Source: an uncultured Lachnospiraceae bacterium (GTDB taxonomy: Bacteria; Bacillota; Clostridia; Lachnospirales; Lachnospiraceae). Taken from it: a stretch of 22,177 nucleotides of DNA. The notes below the pieces were generated by a model. It saw only the letters and a list, made by a program, of their open reading frames with translations, did not search any database and was not told the DNA's origin. The position numbers were made by a program, and so were the translations under genes. This document shows, one piece after another, positions 1-6,181 of the stretch. The stretch spans positions 1 to 22,177 of the forward strand of contig CANQYH010000015.1 in assembly GCA_947628025.1 (NCBI GenBank). The letters are read 5' to 3'. Within the stretch, counting starts at the first letter, position 1, and each line of letters starts with the position of its first letter.

Positions 1-2523
1 GGCGTCGGCGAACTGCTGGCTGGGATCGGGGACTACGGTCCCGGCGTGACGGCCGCGGGCGGCGCGGCAGGAAAAAAGGGTCGGCCCGGCATAGCAGGAA
101 ACCCGGCCGCGTTTGGAGGTTCAGGCGCATCTTCCGCGGATTTCGGGGCCAGGGTCTTTAAGATTTCCCGCGATGAGCAGGGGAACCGCCTGACTCATAT
201 GAAGATCACCGGCGGCTGTCTGCGTGTAAGAGATCTGCTGCGGACCGGCGGGGAGGACGAAAAAGTCAATCAGATACGGATCTATTCCGGGGCCAGATTT
301 GAGACGGTCAACGAAGCCGGACCGGGCGTGGTCTGTGCGGTGACGGGACCGCTGTTGACCTTTGCGGGACAAAGGCTGGGGGCCGAAGCGGAGCAGGAGG
401 GCGGCGCGCCGGTGCTGGAGCCGGTTCTGACCTATCGAGTCGTCCTGCCGCCTGGAACCGACGCCCACGGGATGCTCCTGAAGCTGCGTCAGCTGGAAGA
501 AGAGGAGCCGATGCTGCGGATTGCCTGGGACGAGGAGCTGGGAGAGATACAGGTCCGGGTCATGGGCGCGGTGCAGATTGAAATCCTGAAAAGCCTGATT
601 CAGGAACGGTTCGGCGTCGGCGTGGAATTCGGTTCGGGTCATATTCTATATAAGGAAACGATCACGGCGGCTGTGGAGGGCGTGGGCCATTTTGAGCCGC
701 TGCGCCATTACGCGGAGGTACATCTTCTGATGGAGCCGGGAGAGCCCGGCAGCGGGCTGACGTTTGGCTCTGCCTGCAGTACGGACGTGCTGGATCTGAA
801 CTGGCAGAGGTTGATCCTGACCCATCTGGAGGAGCAGCAGCATCTCGGCGTTTTGACGGGCGCGCCCATTACGGATATGAAGATCACGCTGATCGCCGGG
901 CGGGCGCATCTGAAGCACACCGAGGGCGGCGACTTCCGGCAGGCGACGTACCGGGCCGTGCGCCAGGGGCTGCGCGAGGCACTGTCGAAAGGACAGTACC
1001 GGCTGTTGGAGCCCTATTACCAGTTCCGTTTGGAGGTACCGTCGGATGCGGTAGGCCGGGCGCTGTCGGATCTGGACCGGATGCATGCGGAATTTGAAGC
1101 GCCGGTTCCCGAGGGAGAATGGTCGGTGATCTCCGGGACTGCGCCGGTGGCGGCGATGGGCAATTATCAGATGGAGGTCTCGGCCTATTCTCAGGGGCGG
1201 GGGAAGATCCACTGCTGGGTGAAAGGATACGGACCCTGCCATAACGAGGAGGAAGCGGCCGCGGCCGTCGGGTACGATCCCGATCTGGACTGGGACAATC
1301 CCTGCGGCTCCGTTTTCTGCGCCCATGGGGCCGGGTATCAGGTGGAATGGGACCAGGTGAAACGGTATATGCACATAGAGAGTCCCGTGGAGCTGGCCGT
1401 GCGGCGGCGTGAGGCGGGCAAAAAGGAAACGCTGTCCATGGAGAAACAGCCGGGAACCGGCGGGTATGGGACATCCGCGGAGGAAAATGCGACCGGGAAC
1501 GCGGAAAAGGAAACGCGGCCGGTGTCACCGGTGGAATCCGCAGAAAATAAGACGCGTCCTGCGTCACCGGTGAAGCCCCCAGAGAATGGAACACGTTCTG
1601 CATCATCAGTGAACCTCGCAGAAAAAACAACGTCGCCTGCGTTACCGGTGGAACCTGCAGAGAACAAAGCGCGTCCTGCGTCGCCGGTGAAACCCGCAGA
1701 GAACAAAACGCGTCCTGCGTCACTGGCGAAAAGCCCAGAAAACATAACGCCGCCTGTCCCACCGATGAAACCCGCAGAAAGCAAAACATCGCCCACCCCA
1801 CCGGCGAAGCCCGCAGAAAACAGAGCGCTGTCGGATGCAGAGGACAAGGAGCTGGAGGCTATTTTCATCCGCACTTACGGAGAGACCAAGCGCCGCCTGC
1901 CGTCTGAGACCGCGGCGCGCCGCATTTCCTATGACTCCGGCCGTTCCGGCTCCAAAGAGCAGAAAGAACCGGAGGAGGAATATCTTCTGGTGGACGGCTA
2001 CAATATTATCTACGCCTGGGAGGATCTGAACGAGCTGGCCCAGGCGACCATCGACGGGGCCAGGCACAGGCTGATGGACATGATGTGCAATTACCAGGGT
2101 TATACGGGCTGTATCTTGATCCTGGTATTCGACGCGTATAAGGTAGAGGGAAATCTGGGCCAGGCCATCCGCTATCACAACATCCATGTGGTTTATACGA
2201 AAGAGGCGGAGACGGCCGACCAGTATATCGAGAAGCTGGCGCATCAGATGGGCCGCCGTCACCACGTTTCGGTGGCGACTTCGGACGGGCTGGAACAGCT
2301 GATCATTCGCGGCGAGGGCTGCCGCCTTTTGTCGGCGCGGGACTTCCGGGAGGCGGTGGAGACGGTCAACGAGCAGATCCGCGAGGGACATCTGCAGAAA
2401 TTTCCCGTGCGGAACGGGAATTATCTGCTGAACCATGCGGACAGCGAATTGAGAGAATATTTGGAAGATATCCGATTAGGGAAAGAGGGAGAGCATCATG
2501 GCGGAGAAACTGACAGAAAGTGA
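1..2523 (+). CDS. TetM-like ribosomal GTPase fused to a Rae1/YacP NYN nuclease domain (5' partial)
   Basis: The frame is open from base 1, so the start and the GTP-binding domain lie upstream of the window; 840 residues are visible. Residues about 45-460 (window numbering) follow the order of Tet(M)/EF-G-like ribosomal protection proteins after the G domain: a domain II stretch around ARVFKISRDEQGNRL, then the DMKI and DFRQATYRAV blocks and LLEPYYQF near the end of domain IV/V. A hydrophilic linker follows, with eight 13-residue repeats (509-612). Residues about 660-820 match the NYN/PIN-like fold of Bacillus Rae1 (YacP), a ribosomal A-site mRNA endonuclease: LVDGYN (D665), VFDAY (D711), ETADQ (D740) and ATSDG (D762) are the likely metal-binding acids. 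The GTPase part may act on translation or tetracycline, and the nuclease on A-site mRNA; the joint role is inference. It overlaps greA by 26 nt. Confidence 0.88.
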   Translation, partial: GVGELLAGIGDYGPGVTAAGGAAGKKGRPGIAGNPAAFGGSGASSADFGARVFKISRDEQGNRLTHMKITGGCLRVRDLLRTGGEDEKVNQIRIYSGARFETVNEAGPGVVCAVTGPLLTFAGQRLGAEAEQEGGAPVLEPVLTYRVVLPPGTDAHGMLLKLRQLEEEEPMLRIAWDEELGEIQVRVMGAVQIEILKSLIQERFGVGVEFGSGHILYKETITAAVEGVGHFEPLRHYAEVHLLMEPGEPGSGLTFGSACSTDVLDLNWQRLILTHLEEQQHLGVLTGAPITDMKITLIAGRAHLKHTEGGDFRQATYRAVRQGLREALSKGQYRLLEPYYQFRLEVPSDAVGRALSDLDRMHAEFEAPVPEGEWSVISGTAPVAAMGNYQMEVSAYSQGRGKIHCWVKGYGPCHNEEEAAAAVGYDPDLDWDNPCGSVFCAHGAGYQVEWDQVKRYMHIESPVELAVRRREAGKKETLSMEKQPGTGGYGTSAEENATGNAEKETRPVSPVESAENKTRPASPVKPPENGTRSASSVNLAEKTTSPALPVEPAENKARPASPVKPAENKTRPASLAKSPENITPPVPPMKPAESKTSPTPPAKPAENRALSDAEDKELEAIFIRTYGETKRRLPSETAARRISYDSGRSGSKEQKEPEEEYLLVDGYNIIYAWEDLNELAQATIDGARHRLMDMMCNYQGYTGCILILVFDAYKVEGNLGQAIRYHNIHVVYTKEAETADQYIEKLAHQMGRRHHVSVATSDGLEQLIIRGEGCRLLSARDFREAVETVNEQIREGHLQKFPVRNGNYLLNHADSELREYLEDIRLGKEGEHHGGETDRK
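1525..1836 (+). repeat. Eight in-frame 39-nt tandem repeats (13-residue Pro/Lys/Glu linker)
   Basis: Eight consecutive 39-nt units encode variants of SPVKPAENKTRPA between the GTPase and nuclease halves of the fusion protein. Units four and five are the closest pair; later ones drift (SLAKSPENITPPV, PPMKPAESKTSPT). The unit length is a multiple of three, so gain or loss of copies keeps the frame. The composition predicts an extended, flexible tether. Confidence 0.9.
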
Positions 2524-3001
2524 CGTAAAAAAGATCGAGGAGGAGATCCAGTACCGAAAGCTGGTCGTCCGCCCGGCGGCCATCGAGGCGGTAAAGGAAG
2601 CCAGGGCCCACGGGGATCTGAGCGAAAATTTTGAATATCACGCGGCGAAAAAGGATAAGAACCAGAATGATAGCCGGATCCGCTATCTGGAGAGGATGCT
2701 GAAAACGGCCCAGATCATTTTCGACGAATCCGGGGCAGACGAGGTCGGCCTCAACAATACGGTGGAGCTTTACATGGAGGACGACGACGAGGTGGAGACG
2801 TACCGCCTGGTGACCTCGATCCGCGGCAGTTCCCTGCGCGGGCTGATCAGCACGGAATCCCCCCTGGGAAAAGCGATCCTGGGAAAGAAGACGGGCGACC
2901 GCGTCTATGTGAAAGTCAATGATACGGCCGGATATTACGTAGAGATCCGCTCCATCGACAAGACGACGGACGACAGCCAGGACAAGATCCGCAGCTTTTG
3001 A
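2498..3001 (+). CDS. greA: Transcription elongation factor GreA
   Basis: This 167-residue protein has the usual GreA length and two-domain layout. GreA enters the RNA polymerase secondary channel and stimulates cleavage of the backtracked transcript. The N-terminal coiled coil carries the conserved tip GDLSENFEYHAAK, with D40 and E43 matching the acidic pair that positions the catalytic magnesium ion. The C-terminal FKBP-like domain shows SPLGKAILGKKTGDRVYVKV. The ATG follows an AGGGAGAG ribosome site and overlaps the end of the upstream GTPase-nuclease gene by 26 nt, so the two are probably co-transcribed and translationally coupled. Normally greA sits beside lysS in Firmicutes; here the visible partner is a ribosome-targeted fusion. 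The identification is firm. Confidence 0.97.
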   Translation: MAEKLTESDVKKIEEEIQYRKLVVRPAAIEAVKEARAHGDLSENFEYHAAKKDKNQNDSRIRYLERMLKTAQIIFDESGADEVGLNNTVELYMEDDDEVETYRLVTSIRGSSLRGLISTESPLGKAILGKKTGDRVYVKVNDTAGYYVEIRSIDKTTDDSQDKIRSF

Positions 3002-3015
3002 GGACGTTTCCGCAT

Positions 3016-3052
3016 ATAAAAAACGCGCCATGACTGCGATCATGACGCGTTT
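3016..3052 (-). terminator. Rho-independent terminator of the 106-aa CW-repeat gene, possibly bidirectional
   Basis: Bases 3021-3033 (AAACGCGCCATGA) pair with 3040-3052 (TCATGACGCGTTT) with one mismatch and a six-base loop. On the minus strand the stem is followed by a T-run (complement of the A-run at 3016-3023), which fits termination of the minus-strand gene ending at 3083. It lies 20 nt after the greA stop, so it may also stop plus-strand transcription, though only three T follow on that side. Confidence 0.8.
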
Positions 3053-3082
3053 CCATCTGCGGTAAAACTCCCAAGGCCGGTC

Positions 3083-3403
3083 TCAGCGGATGTCTTTCAG
3101 CTTTCCCTCTTCGTTCACGTAATAATTGTCGATCCAGGTTTCCTTTGCCATAACGCCCTTTTCATCGAAATAGTACCAGGAGCCTTTCAGCTTGAACCAG
3201 CCGGTCTTCAAATGACCTTCTTCGTCCAGGTAGTAAGTCTTCTCACCGTCTACGATCCATCCGGTCAGGCTCTCGCCCTCGTCATTCACATAGGTCCAGG
3301 TTTTATCTTCGTGTGAGGTCCATGTACCGGCATATGCAGGTACGGCTGATGAAAGCATCATCAGAAAAGAAATCGCGACTGCCATCATTCTTTTACGGTT
3401 CAT
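3083..3403 (-). CDS. Small secreted protein with CW_binding (choline-binding-like) repeats
   Basis: The chosen ATG at 3403 has a GGAGG site eight bases upstream; a longer in-frame start at 3448 adds 15 residues before the signal peptide and lacks such a site. The 106-residue product begins with a classical signal peptide: MNRKR, a hydrophobic core, then VPAYA with likely cleavage after residue 25. The rest is three to four aromatic/glycine repeats of the CW_binding_1 type (WTYVNDEGESLTGW, TYYLDEEGHLKTGW, WYYFDEKGVMAKETW), the family that binds choline or related decorations on wall polymers. There is no catalytic domain, so it is either a wall-bound accessory protein or a repeat-only stub. 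A good promoter precedes it and a terminator follows, so it is a single-gene unit. Confidence 0.9.
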   Translation of the reverse strand: MNRKRMMAVAISFLMMLSSAVPAYAGTWTSHEDKTWTYVNDEGESLTGWIVDGEKTYYLDEEGHLKTGWFKLKGSWYYFDEKGVMAKETWIDNYYVNEEGKLKDIR

Positions 3404-3462
3404 GTCGCACAGCCTCCGTTCCATCCATCTATCATCTGCGGGAATCATCTTTCAGTGTTTCC

Positions 3463-3491
3463 ATTATATCACAGGGTTTTTCGCTTGGCTA
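3463..3491 (-). promoter_or_regulatory. SigA-type promoter of the 106-aa CW-repeat gene
   Basis: Read on the minus strand, TAGCCA (3491-3486) and a perfect TATAAT (3468-3463) are separated by 17 bases, and TGA at 3471-3469 adds an extended -10. The predicted transcription start is near 3456, giving a leader of about 50 nt before the ATG at 3403. Confidence 0.72.
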
Positions 3492-3548
3492 GGGGGGAGG
3501 AGCTTCATAAATCTTACGATTTTCAAAAGGGATTCTTACTAAAAATAT

Positions 3549-3700
3549 TTCGACAAGATTTGAAAAGAGCGCTTTGGGGAATATCCCAGACATAGTAGAG
3601 CGGTAAAAAAAATCCGCGCACATTTTGTGGTCGGGCGGCCGGACGGGAAAAAGCGGGTCGGCTCTTGTCGAATCGTGCGAGTAAAATCTCTTTTCAAATC
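3549..3700. repeat. Interrupted inverted repeats in the divergent intergenic region
   Basis: GATTTGAAAAGAG at 3557-3569 is perfectly repeated in inverse orientation as CTCTTTTCAAATC at 3688-3700, and TTCGACAAGA at 3549-3558 as TCTTGTCGAA at 3663-3672. The right-hand copies are in swapped order, so this is not one simple hairpin. The 3688-3700 copy includes the -35 of the downstream promoter. Confidence 0.6.
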
Positions 3701-3719
3701 AAAAAAAGTGGGATATATT
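3691..3719 (+). promoter_or_regulatory. SigA-type promoter of the zipper microprotein gene
   Basis: TTTTCA (3691-3696) and TATATT (3714-3719) are spaced by 17 bases, placing the transcription start near 3726, about 23 nt before the ATG at 3749. The inverted pair TGGGATA (3709-3715) / TATCCCA (3725-3731) straddles the -10 and the predicted start site, as an operator would. Confidence 0.6.
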
Positions 3720-3748
3720 GGTTCTATCCCAAGAAGGAGGATTCCATT

Positions 3749-3892
3749 ATGGACGAGTCAAAGAGAATCGCCGCGCTTGAGGAAGAAAACCGGAGGCTGA
3801 AAGCTGACAACGATAAACTGCTGGAGATAGTGGCTCAGATGAGAGTGACGCTGAACAGACTGGTTTTTCGATATATTACGGATGAATCCTGA
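3749..3892 (+). CDS. 47-residue leucine-zipper microprotein
   Basis: The ATG at 3749 is preceded by AAGGAGG nine bases upstream, one of the best ribosome sites in the window; a longer frame from 3665 runs through the promoter and is not credible. The product is one short coiled coil: L10, L17, L24, M31 and L38 fall exactly seven apart, with I7, N14, N21, V28 and L35 in the other core position. Paired core asparagines are typical of zippers that fix register and dimer state. There is no signal peptide, membrane segment or DNA-binding basic region. The function is not recognised. Dimerisation, perhaps with the neighbouring zinc-ribbon coiled-coil protein, is inference. Real expression is likely given its promoter, ribosome site and downstream hairpin. 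Confidence 0.75.
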   Translation: MDESKRIAALEEENRRLKADNDKLLEIVAQMRVTLNRLVFRYITDES

Positions 3893-3953
3893 CGAAATTC
3901 ATCCAGGGTCACAGCGAGGCGGGGGAATTGACCAAAGAGAGTATGCGGGGGAT

Positions 3954-3992
3954 GGAGGTCCTAAAGCACATTAATCGTGCTTTAAGACCTCC
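3954..3992 (+). terminator. Strong hairpin between convergent genes
   Basis: A 16-bp stem with one mismatch (3954-3969 with 3977-3992) closes a seven-base loop, ATTAATC, and is followed by ATTTTCTGTT on the plus strand, consistent with a terminator for the microprotein gene. The stop codon of the convergent minus-strand gene lies in the loop, so its last codons form one arm. Confidence 0.7.
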
Positions 3993-4366
3993 ATTTTCTG
4001 TTCCAGAACTTTATTCCTGCGGATCTGTTCCCAGACCAGCTGGTGCATCCAGGAAACCGTATGATTCAGTTCTTCATTTTCTTTTTGGAGTTTGGCGTAT
4101 TCTGCGGTCAGTTCGCCGACCAGAGCCCTTTGATTATACAATTTTTCCGACGTACAGATGCGCCGGATCAGCGAGGGCGCGGATTGTGTGATCTTGCCGA
4201 TCAGCAGCCGGTCCCGTTCCTCATAATCCAGGTTCATGAAGTCCTGATAGCGCATATCGAGGCCGACCAGCCTCGTGTGGTCTGTGGGACATGTGGCGTT
4301 TTTGGAAAGCTGGAAATACGCGTAATAGCCGCAGGTTGGACAATAATAGACGGACAGTTCTTTCAT
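3971..4366 (-). CDS. Zinc-ribbon/coiled-coil protein of unknown function
   Basis: The 131-residue product starts at an ATG with GGAGC nine bases upstream. The N-terminus has a compact zinc-ribbon-like arrangement: C9 and C12 in CPTCGYY, then C26 and H30 in CPTDH. A middle segment (MRYQDFMNLDYEERDRL, about 38-54) resembles a short helical domain. Residues about 82-128 are predicted coiled coil, with a KENEEL core. There is no signal peptide or membrane segment, so it is probably cytosolic. I do not recognise the family. The C-terminal heptads resemble those of the adjacent 47-residue zipper protein encoded convergently, which suggests but does not prove partnership. The stop codon sits inside the shared terminator hairpin. 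It could be a regulatory or scaffold protein. Confidence 0.82.
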   Translation of the reverse strand: MKELSVYYCPTCGYYAYFQLSKNATCPTDHTRLVGLDMRYQDFMNLDYEERDRLLIGKITQSAPSLIRRICTSEKLYNQRALVGELTAEYAKLQKENEELNHTVSWMHQLVWEQIRRNKVLEQKMEVLKHD

Positions 4367-4396
4367 CGTGAGTTCGCTCCTGTTGTAACAAATTCC

Positions 4397-4434
4397 GCAA
4401 TCGATTGCTATAAATAAAAACGTGCAAAACTCAA
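4397..4434 (-). promoter_or_regulatory. Possible promoter and palindromic operator of the zinc-ribbon gene
   Basis: On the minus strand, TTGAGT (4434-4429) and TATAGC (4412-4407) are 16 bases apart, a weak SigA match. A perfect 12-bp palindrome, GCAATCGATTGC (4397-4408), overlaps the end of the -10 and the expected start site, a typical repressor position. Both calls are tentative. Confidence 0.35.
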
Positions 4435-4453
4435 AAATATAACATAATATATG

Positions 4454-4488
4454 AAAAAACTGCCAAAATATTCCTATTTCGGCAGTTT
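4454..4488 (-). terminator. Rho-independent terminator of the 455-aa CW-repeat gene
   Basis: AAACTGCCAAAATA (4457-4470) pairs with TATTTCGGCAGTTT (4475-4488) with one mismatch and a four-base loop. On the minus strand the stem runs into TTTTTTCATAT (complement of 4449-4459), about 50 nt after the stop codon of the gene ending at 4541. Confidence 0.85.
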
Positions 4489-4540
4489 CTGAACGGGTAG
4501 ATCTAATTTTTATACGCGATGGATGGCAGATCCGGGCGGT

Positions 4541-5908
4541 TTACTGCTGTACGATACCGTTTACGTCGACGACCCAGACGGTTTCGTTGGCGTCGCGCAC
4601 GTCGCGGTAGCCGCTGCCCAGATCCGGGCGGGTCGTAGACTTAGACGTGGAGGAGGCTTTCTGGATCGTGCCGGAGGCGTTGACCAGATATTTCTGCCCC
4701 TCAAACATGACCGGTTCATATTTCAGATCGGCGGAAGCTTCCTTGCGCAGGCCGTTCTCATAGATCACATTGCTGCGGATCCCATTGTAGCCCTGGCCGC
4801 GCTGCGCGCCCTCGGTGTGGAAATACCAGGTCTGGTTCATATCGGACTCTTCGTCGTAGATCGTCTGTTTGCCGGTTTCCATGGCGCCCTGCGCGTTGAA
4901 GTAGAAATTAGCCGTGGAGCCGTCTTCCAGTTTGATGGACTGCAGGCCGGTCTGCATCTCGCCTTTGTCGTTGAACGCGTAGCGGTCGGAGCCGATGCTG
5001 AAAATCTTCAGTCCTTCCGCGGCGTGATGCGGCACGCCGTTTTTAAAATAGAAGCGATAGGTTTCGTCCTCGTCGCTGACGCCGGGGATCTCCGCGATGG
5101 TCATCCAGCCGGAAGCGCGTTTGCCGCTCTCATCGTAATACTGATAGCCTGCGGCGGGAGAATGGTCCGCGGCTGCGGCCAGCTCCGTTTCAGCCGCGTC
5201 TTCATTCTGGTCCGCGCCGGTCTCCGTCTCTGCGGCGGGGGCCTGCTCCGGCAGCTTGTACCAGCCGGTAATCATTTCGCCGTTTACAAAAGTGTAATAG
5301 CCGCCGTTGATCTTTTTGTCAAGCTGGTTCTCGATCCGCTTGCCGGTGCTGTCGAAATAGGACCATACCATTTCGTCGCCGAATTCATCGTCGGCCGCCG
5401 GGAGTTTAACCCAGCCTTTCTTCATATAACCGCTGCCGCTGAAGTAATAATTGGCGCCGTCGATCTCTCTCAGTCCGACCGCCATGCGGCCCTCCTCGTC
5501 GAAGTAGTAAGTTTTTTCGTCGATCGTCTTGAATTTGCCGGCGACCATCTTGCCGTTGGCTCCATAGTAGTACCAGTAGGTACCCGGCGCTTCCTCGTCC
5601 CACTCGTCTTCCGCTTCGAGTTCGACCCACTGGTTCGCGACTCTCTTGCCGGTAGCGTCTACATAGTATTCGTCGATTTGACTGTTCAGCGTGATATTGC
5701 CGTCTTCGTCCAGATAGACCCAGGCGTCGTTGTATTTCTTCCAGGAATCCGTCAGGACATACCCGTCCGCGTCATAATATTTCCAGGTTCCGTCTTCCTC
5801 GACCCAGTTTCCCGTCTGCGCCATGGCCGGGATGGTCAGGCCTGCGGACAGGAGCATCATTGCGGCTGCTGCGGATATGGTTGCGGTCCACTGAATGGAT
5901 TTTCTCAT
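4541..5908 (-). CDS. Secreted CW_binding (choline-binding-like) repeat protein
   Basis: The ATG at 5908 has AAAGGAGAG eight bases upstream; an in-frame ATG at 5974 would put 22 extra residues before the signal peptide and lies at the promoter, so it is rejected. The 455-residue product opens with MRKSIQW, a hydrophobic Ala/Leu stretch and IPAMA, with likely cleavage after residue 30. The mature part is a chain of CW_binding_1-type repeats of about 20 residues (GTWKYYDADGYV, AWVYLDEDGNIT, KTYYFDEEGRMAVG, NYYFSGSGYMKKGW, YRFYFKNGV), interrupted by an acidic Ala/Glu/Thr spacer. It ends in RDVRDANETVWVVDVNGIVQQ-like sequence without an LPXTG motif. No enzymatic domain is visible, so the role is probably wall binding or surface structure. 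It shares architecture with the 106-residue protein nearby. Confidence 0.92.
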   Translation of the reverse strand: MRKSIQWTATISAAAAMMLLSAGLTIPAMAQTGNWVEEDGTWKYYDADGYVLTDSWKKYNDAWVYLDEDGNITLNSQIDEYYVDATGKRVANQWVELEAEDEWDEEAPGTYWYYYGANGKMVAGKFKTIDEKTYYFDEEGRMAVGLREIDGANYYFSGSGYMKKGWVKLPAADDEFGDEMVWSYFDSTGKRIENQLDKKINGGYYTFVNGEMITGWYKLPEQAPAAETETGADQNEDAAETELAAAADHSPAAGYQYYDESGKRASGWMTIAEIPGVSDEDETYRFYFKNGVPHHAAEGLKIFSIGSDRYAFNDKGEMQTGLQSIKLEDGSTANFYFNAQGAMETGKQTIYDEESDMNQTWYFHTEGAQRGQGYNGIRSNVIYENGLRKEASADLKYEPVMFEGQKYLVNASGTIQKASSTSKSTTRPDLGSGYRDVRDANETVWVVDVNGIVQQ

Positions 5909-5962
5909 AAATAATTCTCTCCTTTGATGTTGAGTGTAAATCCGCTTCTGCATTACAGCCAG

Positions 5963-5992
5963 ATTATATACCATGGGACCGGCCCCTGAAAA
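5963..5992 (-). promoter_or_regulatory. SigA-type promoter of the 455-aa CW-repeat gene
   Basis: On the minus strand, TTTTCA (5992-5987) and a perfect TATAAT (5968-5963) are 18 bases apart. The predicted start near 5956 gives a leader of about 48 nt. Confidence 0.65.
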
Positions 5993-6072
5993 GTGCAGGT
6001 TGATGGAAAATGAGGAAGCGGCGGGCAGTTTATGAGGGAAATAGAAAAATGCTTTTATCTGGAGAGATTCTG

Positions 6073-6081
6073 TGGTATGAT
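6073..6081 (+). promoter_or_regulatory. Extended -10 promoter of the glycopolymer cluster
   Basis: TGGTATGAT at 6073-6081 is an extended -10; the upstream region (TTTTAT at 6053-6058, 17 bases away) is a poor -35. Transcription from about 6088 would give a leader of about 94 nt and excludes the longer in-frame start at 6032. It is the only reasonable plus-strand promoter I find between 5909 and 6181. Confidence 0.45.
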
Positions 6082-6181
6082 AGGATTTGAAACTGACAAA
6101 AACGCGCTCGACCGGGCGGGAAGAGGGAAAGGGGCCCGGCGGCAGGCGGCGTTGTTTACGAAGAAAGAGAGATCAGACCGG

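Larger units (their letters stand above)
3404..3748. other. 345-bp divergent intergenic region
   Basis: This gap separates the minus-strand CW-repeat gene from the plus-strand zipper microprotein gene. It holds one promoter for each direction, the interrupted inverted repeats at 3549-3569 and 3663-3700, and TATCCCA/TGGGATA half-sites at 3576-3588 and 3709-3731. It is more AT-rich than its surroundings at 3505-3560. I see no protein-coding signal or tRNA in it. Confidence 0.6.

Noticed and set aside
1525..1836. Possible CRISPR array
   Set aside because: The 39-nt units are contiguous, in frame and have no unique spacers.
3665..3748. N-terminal extension of the zipper microprotein
   Set aside because: It would be translated from sequence containing the -35 and -10; the ATG at 3749 has the strong ribosome site.
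3880..3904. Hairpin GGATGAAT/ATTCATCC over the microprotein stop codon
   Set aside because: Only eight pairs, with no T-run; the hairpin at 3954-3992 is a better terminator.
4523..5914. 463-residue open frame on the plus strand
   Set aside because: It is opposite the secreted CW-repeat gene, whose signal peptide, repeats, promoter and terminator all support the minus strand.
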